From: Leadbettera azotonutricia ZAS-9
GTDB taxonomy: Bacteria; Spirochaetota; Spirochaetia; Treponematales; Breznakiellaceae
Assembly: GCF_000214355.1 (NCBI RefSeq)
Contig: NC_015577.1
Span: 2,595,389-2,659,388 of the forward strand
Reading direction: 5' to 3'
Length of the DNA: 64,000 bases
Part shown: positions 55,929 through 63,359 of the stretch, piece by piece
Layout: each line of letters begins with the position of its first letter
Position numbering within the stretch: the stretch's first letter is position 1
Position numbers and translations under genes: made by a program
The notes under the pieces: model-generated
The model's database searches: none
What the model saw: the letters and a program-made list of their open reading frames with translations, nothing else
What the model was told of the DNA's origin: nothing

Positions 55929-56363
55929 TTACTTTATGTAGGTGCCGCCAAAGAACCCATTTGCAGATTGATCAGTAGATGAAAAGGTAAAAGTCGTCTT
56001 ATCAGCATTCGGCTCCAGTGTCGCAAGAATTCCTGTGGGGAACATACTTAATAAGGCGGCGGTACCACCGACTTTGTTATCAGGATTAGCCAGATTTGTT
56101 AAGATATAATCGTTAGGACCAAGTCCGTCATCATTGAAAGAAAGCTCACCGGTAACCACAGCGTCGCCCATAGTTTTCAAAGTGCAAGAAAAAGTATAAT
56201 CTGCTGCAATAACAAAACTCGCTCCTGAGCTGCTCCAGCTTCCTACTAAATACGAAGCATCGTTATGCGAGGCAGAATCTGAACCATCGGAACACCCCAT
56301 CATGAACACCGAAAGAACCAAAACAAACGCACCAGGCAATAAAAGAACTCCTCTCTTTTTCAT
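55929..56363 (-). CDS. small lipoprotein of unknown function
   Basis: 144 residues from ATG 56363, with lipobox MMGC and GGAGG upstream; a longer frame from 56417 is not supported. The mature part is beta-rich and resembles lipocalin-like or copper-resistance-like small lipoproteins, with no firm match. First gene of the operon with the GH39-like hydrolase. Confidence 0.75.
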   Translation of the reverse strand: MKKRGVLLLPGAFVLVLSVFMMGCSDGSDSASHNDASYLVGSWSSSGASFVIAADYTFSCTLKTMGDAVVTGELSFNDDGLGPNDYILTNLANPDNKVGGTAALLSMFPTGILATLEPNADKTTFTFSSTDQSANGFFGGTYIK

Positions 56364-56429
56364 ATGTACTCCTCCAACCATGTTGACTAATATCCTCCAA
56401 TGAGGATACATAAACAATATATCTTTTAC

Positions 56430-56512
56430 TTAGACAAATATCAAGATATTGTCTGAATTATTTTAAGATTTTCTATAAAGTCTTAAAAATTGAGGCACTT
56501 TATTAGACAAAT
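56430..56512. promoter_or_regulatory. imperfect palindrome and direct repeat in a divergent intergenic region
   Basis: AGACAAATATC (56432-56442) and GATATTGTCT (56445-56454) form an imperfect inverted repeat. The direct repeat TTAGACAAAT occurs at 56430-56439 and 56503-56512. They lie between the genes at 55929-56363 (minus) and 56534 (plus). Confidence 0.45.
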
Positions 56513-56533
56513 TGGAGATTAAAAGGGGTCAAT

Positions 56534-57283
56534 ATGAAAAAATGGCTATACATCTTATGTATTTTCACAGCGACAAGCGCCTTCGGAGCAGAATTTTTTA
56601 TTAGCGCTGGGGGTGGAGGGCTCCTGGGGTATATGTTTACCCGTTATACCCTTGACGCAAATGGGGAAAGAGAAGGCACTGCAGTAAATGCGGAGGTCAC
56701 CCAAAAATTGGACCAGCTAAATTATGGCGGTTTTGTCTTCCTTGACGTAACTTACGCAGAACTCAGTGTCAGCATACAGAAAGGCAATTATAAATATTCT
56801 GATATTATGGACATCTCGGTATTAGACGAATCTTCCAATATATCAGGAAGAGGCTGGGAAACCATAATGGGCTTCAGCCTTATGGGGAAATACCCATTTG
56901 CCCTGTCAGAAACGTTCTCCATCTTCCCCATGGTGGGCATTGAATACCAGGTTTCCCTATTGCAGACACGCACCCAAGCCGACGGCTTTGTATACAGCCG
57001 GGATGACGGGCTGAGGGAGAAAAACAAGGACGGTAAAGCCCTTAGGCTCAGGGACTGGAATTCCTTCTGGATAAAGCTTGGCTGCGGCGTTGATTTTGCC
57101 ATAACCAGGGCAATCTTTGCACGGACCGAAGTTTTCTATGGCTTCAGGTTCATGACCCCCTACGAAATCGACGGTCTTGAAATTGCCAAAAAGCAGACCT
57201 ATGACCCATCTCCTGATAAAACCGGCTTGACCAGCGGGCCTTCTGTCAGGCTTAGCGCGGGGTACAAGTTCTTTACCAAATAA
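56534..57283 (+). CDS. outer-membrane beta-barrel-like protein
   Basis: 249 residues. A signal peptide ends at SAFG; the mature part has alternating strands ending in aromatic residues and a C-terminal strand SAGYKFFTK typical of small porin-like barrels. AAGGGG precedes ATG. A lipoprotein gene follows after 22 nt. No specific family is recognised. Confidence 0.75.
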   Translation: MKKWLYILCIFTATSAFGAEFFISAGGGGLLGYMFTRYTLDANGEREGTAVNAEVTQKLDQLNYGGFVFLDVTYAELSVSIQKGNYKYSDIMDISVLDESSNISGRGWETIMGFSLMGKYPFALSETFSIFPMVGIEYQVSLLQTRTQADGFVYSRDDGLREKNKDGKALRLRDWNSFWIKLGCGVDFAITRAIFARTEVFYGFRFMTPYEIDGLEIAKKQTYDPSPDKTGLTSGPSVRLSAGYKFFTK

Positions 57284-57293
57284 CGGAATATGC

Positions 57294-57299
57294 TATAAT
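57294..57299 (+). promoter_or_regulatory. extended -10 abutting the start of the next lipoprotein gene
   Basis: TGCTATAAT (57291-57299) is an extended -10, 6 nt before ATG 57306, with a possible TTTACC -35 at 57272-57277 (16-nt spacer). The start has no Shine-Dalgarno. Confidence 0.5.
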
Positions 57300-57305
57300 A
57301 AACCT

Positions 57306-57737
57306 ATGAAAATCAATATCAGGAGTCCCAAGCGGTTTCTTTTTGCCCTGCTCCCCATCTGCCTTGCCCTTATGGGGAGCTGCGATATTGTCATGGCCCT
57401 GGCTGGGGATTCTACGATCATTGTGGAAAACAAGAATCAGACATACGATATTGATTCAATAGAGATAAAGAATATTAATACCGGACAATTGCTTTATTCT
57501 TCGTATAACCAAATTGGCCGTGATGGCAAGAAATCCTGGACTGTTTCCGAAGGGAACTATGAAGTGAGGGTAACGGTCATCAAATTTAAAAACGTCGATG
57601 GCCAAATAGTGTCTGATTATGTGGAACTTCCAATAGGGGTGTCCATGGCTTCCGGGTATACCGCTCGTATTACCTATATGAACTCCACAAAAGATCAGCT
57701 TTCTGTAAAAAAGGAAAAATCCTCTACCACTCAGTAA
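57306..57737 (+). CDS. small lipoprotein
   Basis: 143 residues with lipobox LMGSC. The mature part is a compact beta-rich domain (~35-130) with a Ser/Lys/Thr tail. No family is recognised. The start abuts an extended -10, so it may be made from a leaderless mRNA although it could also be cotranscribed with the barrel gene. Confidence 0.72.
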   Translation: MKINIRSPKRFLFALLPICLALMGSCDIVMALAGDSTIIVENKNQTYDIDSIEIKNINTGQLLYSSYNQIGRDGKKSWTVSEGNYEVRVTVIKFKNVDGQIVSDYVELPIGVSMASGYTARITYMNSTKDQLSVKKEKSSTTQ

Positions 57738-57836
57738 AAGATCCATCGTCGTTGTAGAGGAATGAGCGCGCGGCAAGCTCTAAACTTGAGCCGCAGAATA
57801 TGTAAAACCGCCAAATGACGAAAGGGAAGGAAGCTG

Positions 57837-58784
57837 CTATTTTTTCTGCTTCATTCGGGCACGGATTTGCTTGGCGGTATATCCTTGATCCAACAGGGCA
57901 AGTATGTCCTCATGACCTTTTTGTTGACCCTCTTTCAAGCCTTTTTTCAAGCCCTCTTTCAGACTTTTTTCCGTAGCCTTCTGCAGTTTTTTCTCGTTCG
58001 CCTGCTTTTCCCTGGCTATTCTCTCCATTTGTTTCAGTTCTTTGGCGTACATTATAAGATCCATTTCCCGCTTTTCCTGGCTTATCGCATTGACGGCTTC
58101 GATTTCTTCCTGTGTCCATCCTTTTACTACTGCTCCTGCCATGGTTATTCCCTCCTCGTACTTTAAAAGTTCGTTTATCAAGGCCCGCTGCTTCTTAAGG
58201 CTAAAGTACCGGAAAAATAATGACCAGCGTTCCAGGCTCGTCATGTTCGGTATGGGTTTTTCCGCCAGACGCCCTGCCTTCTGTAATTCCAGGGTAATAA
58301 TAGCGGTACGGCCGCCCAAGGGGACCTTGTTCTCACGGTCATAGTATTCGAACCGGTGAACCAGTTTATTATCACTAAAAAGCTTTTCTTTTTCAATAAT
58401 GGAAATATGATAGGTTGGTTCGAGGTTCCGGTAAGAGCGGCTTTTCCCCTTTATGCCCTGGGTTAAGAGCAGCTTGCAGACATAATATTCCATTCTGAGG
58501 GTCTCAAACTCGTTGGGGCGGACGGTTATTTCCACATTGGCATGTTGGCCGGTTTCAAATTCGACATTGATGTCGAAGCGGATCTGCCGTTCACGGCGGT
58601 CGTTGATGGATGGTTCGTTGGCGGTTACCGTGATGACCTTGAGATCCTTTTCGAGTATGGCTGAAAGCAGCTTGTTAAGGGCGCCCCGGGAATTGGGGGT
58701 TTCCTGAGTAAAGATGCTTTTAAAGACACCGTCTGTGCAGATGTCAAAAAGGGCTTCGTCGTCTGAAAAATGAATTCTCTTCAT
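57837..58784 (-). CDS. Rpn/PD-(D/E)XK-family nuclease-like protein
   Basis: 315 residues. The N-terminal ~230 residues match the Rpn/PDDEXK_2 group: DGVFKSIFTQ, RFDINVEFETGQHANVEITV. The conserved 'ExQ' is ExT here. The C-terminal ~70 residues are a Lys/Glu-rich coiled coil with KEGxKKG repeats. Known Rpn proteins promote recombination, and others act in phage defence. GGAGG precedes ATG 58784. Confidence 0.83.
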   Translation of the reverse strand: MKRIHFSDDEALFDICTDGVFKSIFTQETPNSRGALNKLLSAILEKDLKVITVTANEPSINDRRERQIRFDINVEFETGQHANVEITVRPNEFETLRMEYYVCKLLLTQGIKGKSRSYRNLEPTYHISIIEKEKLFSDNKLVHRFEYYDRENKVPLGGRTAIITLELQKAGRLAEKPIPNMTSLERWSLFFRYFSLKKQRALINELLKYEEGITMAGAVVKGWTQEEIEAVNAISQEKREMDLIMYAKELKQMERIAREKQANEKKLQKATEKSLKEGLKKGLKEGQQKGHEDILALLDQGYTAKQIRARMKQKK

Positions 58785-58800
58785 AAAGGCCTCCGTCCCT

Positions 58801-58833
58801 TATATGGCGTCAGGATGGGAATTGCATTGAAAA
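58801..58833. repeat. 33-bp dispersed motif, copy 2
   Basis: Matches 39224-39256 at 29 of 33 positions; it lies 17 nt upstream of the Rpn-like gene start, as copy 1 does for radC. Confidence 0.7.
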
Positions 58834-58954
58834 TTGCGACGTTTTTTCAAATTTCGGGGAAAATTCGTTCGGATTCAAGTGTATCGCACCAAACGGGCAG
58901 GTGAATTCATCGCGGCAATGCTGTCGCCTATGGAATATTCTATTTAACCCTGTA
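58834..58954. other. gene-free stretch between the Rpn gene and tRNA debris
   Basis: No credible gene or structured RNA is seen in this 120 nt; the remainder of the intergenic region up to the tRNA-Pro gene is covered by the tRNA-end repeat and debris around 58955-59080. Confidence 0.4.
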
Positions 58955-58972
58955 TCGGACAGGCCGGAGTCG
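58955..58972. repeat. 18-bp copy of the tRNA-Pro 3' end
   Basis: Identical to 59089-59106, which covers the last 17 nt of tRNA-Pro. The copies are 134 bp apart, on the downstream side of the tRNA 3' end, as expected for an att-site duplication or a partial tRNA duplication. Confidence 0.65.
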
Positions 58973-59089
58973 CTGCTTCGCAGATCGCTTACGGGCTGCG
59001 CCCACCCTTCCCAGCGCTCATCGAATCGCGCTATCAAGGGTGCAAGTCGCCGATTCGACCCCGGCTTTTGTTGGGGGGTTTTAATTTGT

Positions 59090-59161
59090 CGGACAGGCCG
59101 GAGTCGAACCGGCGACCTCTTGGTCCCGAACCAAGCGCGCTACCAACTGCGCTACTATCCG
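59090..59161 (-). tRNA. tRNA-Pro (anticodon CGG)
   Basis: A 72-nt cloverleaf with acceptor CGGATAG/CTGTCCG. The anticodon stem CTTGG/CCAAG carries the loop TTCGGGA (CGG), and the T arm is GCCGG-TTCGACT-CCGGC. CCA is not encoded. Confidence 0.95.
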
Positions 59162-59197
59162 AAAAGAAAAAAGCCCATCCGAATGGACGAGCTTTAC

Positions 59198-59271
59198 GGG
59201 AGCGACGGGGCTTGAACCCGCGATTTCCGGCTTGACAGGCCAGCGTGATAAACCAACTTCACTACGCCCCC
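59198..59271 (-). tRNA. tRNA-Asp (anticodon GUC)
   Basis: A 74-nt gene with acceptor GGGGGCG/CGCTCCC (one G-U) and anticodon loop CTGTCAA (GTC). The T arm is GCGGG-TTCAAGC-CCCGT. CCA is not encoded. It lies 36 nt upstream of tRNA-Pro in the same direction, so the two are probably cotranscribed. Confidence 0.95.
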
Positions 59272-59360
59272 AAAGGTTCAATTATATTAGCCAACTCTGA
59301 TAAAAATGTCAAGGCATTTACATTCTTCACCTTGGCTTCACTATGCACTATACTGCCCCC

Positions 59361-60764
59361 ATGAACAATTCCAACGAAAACGACGTGAATAGGCTGCTGC
59401 TGCAGAAAAAAGACGGGCCTGGGGCAAAAGAAATCGCCGAGGCCGGGGAGTACTGCAGGGGATATATGGATTTCCTTGATTCTGCCAAAAACGAGCGCGA
59501 GGCGGTAAGCGCAGCTATATCGATGGCGGAGAAAAACGGGTTTGCCCCCTGGAAGGAGGGGTCAGAGTTCGGAAGGGGCAACAAGGTCTATGCCGGCCGC
59601 TTTGGGAAGGCTCTTTTGCTGGCTGTCAGGGGCAGGAGGCCCCTGGCAGAGGGATTTTCCATAATTGCGGCCCATATTGATTCGCCCAGGCTGGACCTCA
59701 AAATGAAGCCCCTCTACGAGGACAAGGGGCTGGCGTTTTTCGATACCCACTATTACGGGGGGATCAAGAACTACCAGTGGACAGGCATGCCCCTTGCCCT
59801 GCATGGGCATATTGTACGCAAGGACGGGAAAGGTATACGCGTTGCTATCGGCGAAGATCCGGGGGACCCGGTTTTTTTTATTGCCGATCTCCTCCCCCAC
59901 CTTGCAAAGCGGCAGATGGAAAAACCCGGGAAGGAGCTTGTGGAAGCCGAAAGTCTCGACATCCTGGCGGGGCTGTACCCGTATCAAGGCGGGAAGGAAG
60001 AAGGGGCGGTCAAGCTCAATATACTGCGCCTCCTTCACGAAAAATACGGCATAACCGAGGAAGATTTAATATCGGCGGAGCTTCAGGCAGTTCCGGCGTT
60101 TAAGGCCCGGGATCTCGGCCTCGACAGGAGCATGGTTGGGGCTTATGGCCATGACGACAAGGTCTGCTCCTATCCTGCCCTCACAAGCCTCTTTTCCCTT
60201 AATGAGCCTGAATTTTCAGCCTGCGTTGTGCTGGCCGACAAGGAAGAAACCGGTTCCTGGGGGATAGGCGGCATGAGGTCGGAATTCTTTAAAGGCTTTA
60301 TTGCGGGGCTTGCAGAGGCTGAAGGAAAAGGCAGCAGCAATGCAATTAACATGGCCCTGGCGAATTCCTTCTGCCTTTCCGCGGATGTCAATACTGCGTT
60401 CAACCCGCTCTACAGCGAAGTGTTCGACCCTCACGGGGAAGCGGACATTGGGGGCGGGGTGGTGCTTTTCAGGTATTGGGGAAGGGGCGGCAAGGAAAAC
60501 ACCAACGACGCGAACGCCGAAGCAGTATCCGCGCTGCGGAAGATCCTTGACGAAGGGGGGATACGCTGGCAGACCGGGGAGGGCGGCAGGGTTGACGCCG
60601 AAGAATCCGGAACACTGTCGAAGTTTTTTGCGGGCTTCAACATTCCTACTGTGGATCTCGGCGTCCCCCTGCTCTCAATGCACTCGCCCTTCGAAGCCGC
60701 CGCCAAGACCGATGTGCTCCAGGCTCACCGGGCTTTTGCGGCGTTCTTTAACCGAAGGCAATAA
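59361..60764 (+). CDS. M18-family aminopeptidase
   Basis: 467 residues. Metal and active-site motifs: AAHIDSPRLDLK (His105, Asp107), DKEETGSWG, GHDDKVCSYP and MHSPFE near the end. The enzyme is a cytoplasmic, two-metal aminopeptidase that trims acidic or other N-terminal residues from peptides. ATG 59361 is favoured over ATG 59343, because a -10 (TATACT, 59349-59354) lies 6 nt before it; no Shine-Dalgarno is seen. It faces the peptide transporter operon and may process imported peptides. Confidence 0.9.
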   Translation: MNNSNENDVNRLLLQKKDGPGAKEIAEAGEYCRGYMDFLDSAKNEREAVSAAISMAEKNGFAPWKEGSEFGRGNKVYAGRFGKALLLAVRGRRPLAEGFSIIAAHIDSPRLDLKMKPLYEDKGLAFFDTHYYGGIKNYQWTGMPLALHGHIVRKDGKGIRVAIGEDPGDPVFFIADLLPHLAKRQMEKPGKELVEAESLDILAGLYPYQGGKEEGAVKLNILRLLHEKYGITEEDLISAELQAVPAFKARDLGLDRSMVGAYGHDDKVCSYPALTSLFSLNEPEFSACVVLADKEETGSWGIGGMRSEFFKGFIAGLAEAEGKGSSNAINMALANSFCLSADVNTAFNPLYSEVFDPHGEADIGGGVVLFRYWGRGGKENTNDANAEAVSALRKILDEGGIRWQTGEGGRVDAEESGTLSKFFAGFNIPTVDLGVPLLSMHSPFEAAAKTDVLQAHRAFAAFFNRRQ

Positions 60765-60777
60765 AGCAGCAATACGC

Positions 60778-62385
60778 TTAATTTGCCGCCCGGATGTTCT
60801 GCACAGGAAGCACCCAGAGCCATGCGGAAGAAACCGCAAGGCCTGTGTACTTCTTGTTCAGGACGCTCTGGCGCAGTGAATAGTCATACACGATGTAGGG
60901 CGTATCATTTACGATAATGTCCATCAGCTGTTTCTGGATATCAAAGCGCTTTACCGGATCGGTCTGGGAGCGCTGGGTTTCGATGAGATTGTCAACACGG
61001 GGATTGACATAGGCCGCCGCGTTATAGCCGTCTTCGCCAGCCTGGCTCGATACAAACATGATTTCGATATTGCCGTTAAGATCCGGATAATCCGCTTCCC
61101 AGCCGCCGATGAGCATATCGTAATCACGATAGCCGTTAGAATCCATGACACCGCCCATCTGGTAGGTATCCTGCTCGTCACCGGACATCTTCCTGATTTC
61201 AACATTGATATTGAGGGGCTTTAAGGCTTCCTGGAGAAAGAGGGCCCTGGATGACGCAAGGGAAGATTCGCTTATGATCACATCACAGTTAAACCCGTTG
61301 GGGTAAGCGGATTGGGCAAGGGCCTGCCGCGCCTTGGCCAAGTCATAATCGTATTTGGGAGCGGTATTGAGGTACTGCTGCCATTTTGCTGCATCGTTCC
61401 CGTAAAGGGCCGCGCCGAAGGGCAGCACAGTCCCTGCGCTTCCTGCGGTCTTTATTATGTTCCGCTGGAATTCGTCCAGGTTAAGGACATGGGAAATTGC
61501 CTTGCGCACATTGACATCGTTCATCGGTGCGCGCTGGGTATTCATCGCAAGGTAGGTAAGCTGATAGCTCGGGGCTATGGTCATGTTGAGGCTTTTATCC
61601 GCCTGGAGCTGATCAAGCATTTCCGGGGGAATGTTGGCACAGAAATCAACACTGCCGGTTTGCAGGGCAACAACGCGGGTGGTGTCGTCCGGAATGATCT
61701 TATACACAACCGTGTCGATTATATTCGCCTGAAGCTTCGCCTTGTTCCAGTAATTGGTGTTCTTTGCAAGGACGATTTCCTGTCCGCTGGTCCAGCTTTT
61801 ATACACAAAGGGGCCGGTCGCGATTATGCCGCCTTCGGCGGTCCCGAAATTATCAGCGTGCTTTTGATAATACGCCTTGCTGATGATCCTCCCTGCTCCG
61901 ATGGCGGGGATATACTTGAACACAGCCGAGGGATTGTTCAGCTTAATGGTAAGCTGCCATGGGCCTGTGGCCGAAATGCTTGCCACATCGGCATAGAAAT
62001 CGGAAAAATAGGTTCCCCCATCGGGGTCCCTGTTGCGCTCAAGGGAAAAGACCACATCGTCCATGGTCATTTTTGTGCCATCGGAAAAAACAATGTCGTC
62101 CCTCACTTCGTACACATAGGTAAGGTCGTCCGCCTGCCTCCAGCTTTTGGCAAGCTCCGGGACTATGTTGTTGGACCCGTCGAGGGTCAGGAGGCCCTCG
62201 GTAATCTGGTTTGTAACCTGGTTCGTTACATAATTCCAGGCGACACCCGGATCAATAGCCCTGATATCTTCGCTCAAGGCTATCGTAAAGGTAACGCCTT
62301 TATTCCCCTTGGCCTGCCCGCCCCCTGCAAACGCGAGGGACGCGGCCAGTGCCAGAACCGAAACAACGAAAAACACTCTCTTCAT
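60778..62385 (-). CDS. peptide ABC transporter substrate-binding protein (DppA/OppA-like)
   Basis: 535 residues of SBP family 5: ITEGLLTLDGSNNIVPELAKSW, FSDGTKMTMDDVVFSLER, VRKAISHVLNLDEFQ. A signal peptide ends in LAFAGGGQ without a lipobox, as in oppA at 21487 and metQ. AAGGAG precedes ATG 62385. It follows the ATPase genes by 38 nt. The gene converges with the M18 aminopeptidase (13-nt gap). Confidence 0.92.
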   Translation of the reverse strand: MKRVFFVVSVLALAASLAFAGGGQAKGNKGVTFTIALSEDIRAIDPGVAWNYVTNQVTNQITEGLLTLDGSNNIVPELAKSWRQADDLTYVYEVRDDIVFSDGTKMTMDDVVFSLERNRDPDGGTYFSDFYADVASISATGPWQLTIKLNNPSAVFKYIPAIGAGRIISKAYYQKHADNFGTAEGGIIATGPFVYKSWTSGQEIVLAKNTNYWNKAKLQANIIDTVVYKIIPDDTTRVVALQTGSVDFCANIPPEMLDQLQADKSLNMTIAPSYQLTYLAMNTQRAPMNDVNVRKAISHVLNLDEFQRNIIKTAGSAGTVLPFGAALYGNDAAKWQQYLNTAPKYDYDLAKARQALAQSAYPNGFNCDVIISESSLASSRALFLQEALKPLNINVEIRKMSGDEQDTYQMGGVMDSNGYRDYDMLIGGWEADYPDLNGNIEIMFVSSQAGEDGYNAAAYVNPRVDNLIETQRSQTDPVKRFDIQKQLMDIIVNDTPYIVYDYSLRQSVLNKKYTGLAVSSAWLWVLPVQNIRAAN

Positions 62386-62423
62386 GAAATTCTCCTTTCT
62401 CTCAATATATTGCTTATACTATA

Positions 62424-63359
62424 TTAAACTAAAAGACAGCTGACTATATGCCCGGGGACTGTTTCTTTCTCCACGGGAATTTCACGGGAACAACGCGCCT
62501 CAGCCTGCGGGCAGCGGGGGGCAAAGGGGCAGCCTTCGATTACAACGGAAGGATCTGATGCTTCGCCCTTTATGCTTCCGGCGAGGCTTGCATCCCTGCC
62601 CTCAAGCCTTGGCGCGGCGGCGATAAGGGAGCGGGTATAGGGATGAAGGGTGTTGCCGAAAAGCTCTTCTGCCGGGGCTGTCTCCACAATATGCCCAAGG
62701 TACATTACCGCGACCCTGTCGCTCAGGAATTCCACCACCGACATATCATGGGAAATAAAAAGCATTGCAAGACCCCGGCGGGTCCGCAATTCCCCAAGGA
62801 GGTTCAAGAGCTGGGCCTGGACCGAAACATCCAGGGCGGAAAGGGGTTCGTCCGCTATGAGGAGCGCAGGGTTCGAAAGCAGAGCCCGGGCAATGGCTAG
62901 CCGCTGAAGCTGCCCGCCCGAAAGCTCGTGGGGCCAGCGGGCAAGGAGATCCTGCGAAAGGCCCGTGTCGTCAAAAAGCGACGCAACACGTTCCTGTGCC
63001 TGTGCCCTGTCCATGCCGTAATACCGGCATACTTCTGTCAAAGCCCCGGCTATACGTATCTTGGGGTTAAACGAGGCAAAGGGGTTCTGAAACACCATCT
63101 GCATCTCCCCCTTGCCACGGGAAAGCGAAACAGGCTGGCTGTTAAAAAGCGCCTCCCCCCCGCTGGGCTCAATGAGTCCCATGGCAAGGCGGCCCAGGGT
63201 CGATTTGCCGCAGCCCGATTCGCCGACTATGCCAAGTATTTCCCTGGCTTTGACCGAAAGGGAAACGCCGTCCACGGCTTTAAGGACACGCTTGCCGTTT
63301 TTAAGGCCATGCCCCAGGGAGAAGTATTTTTTAAGATCCCGCGCTTCAAGCAGGTTCAT
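62424..63359 (-). CDS. peptide ABC transporter ATPase (DppF/OppF-like)
   Basis: 311 residues with Walker [14 protein letters not shown], signature LSGGQLQRLAIARAL, Walker B LLIADEPLSALD and C-terminal cysteine cluster CPFAPRCPQAEARC. It overlaps the preceding ATPase gene by 4 nt. Pairs with the partial ATPase at the window end. Confidence 0.94.
   Translation of the reverse strand: MNLLEARDLKKYFSLGHGLKNGKRVLKAVDGVSLSVKAREILGIVGESGCGKSTLGRLAMGLIEPSGGEALFNSQPVSLSRGKGEMQMVFQNPFASFNPKIRIAGALTEVCRYYGMDRAQAQERVASLFDDTGLSQDLLARWPHELSGGQLQRLAIARALLSNPALLIADEPLSALDVSVQAQLLNLLGELRTRRGLAMLFISHDMSVVEFLSDRVAVMYLGHIVETAPAEELFGNTLHPYTRSLIAAAPRLEGRDASLAGSIKGEASDPSVVIEGCPFAPRCPQAEARCSREIPVEKETVPGHIVSCLLV

Noticed and set aside
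58810-59037. 75-residue minus-strand frame by the tRNA genes
   Set aside because: It crosses the tRNA-end repeat, has odd composition and no start signals.
61312-62427. 371-residue frame on the plus strand
   Set aside because: Shadow of the substrate-binding protein gene on the other strand.
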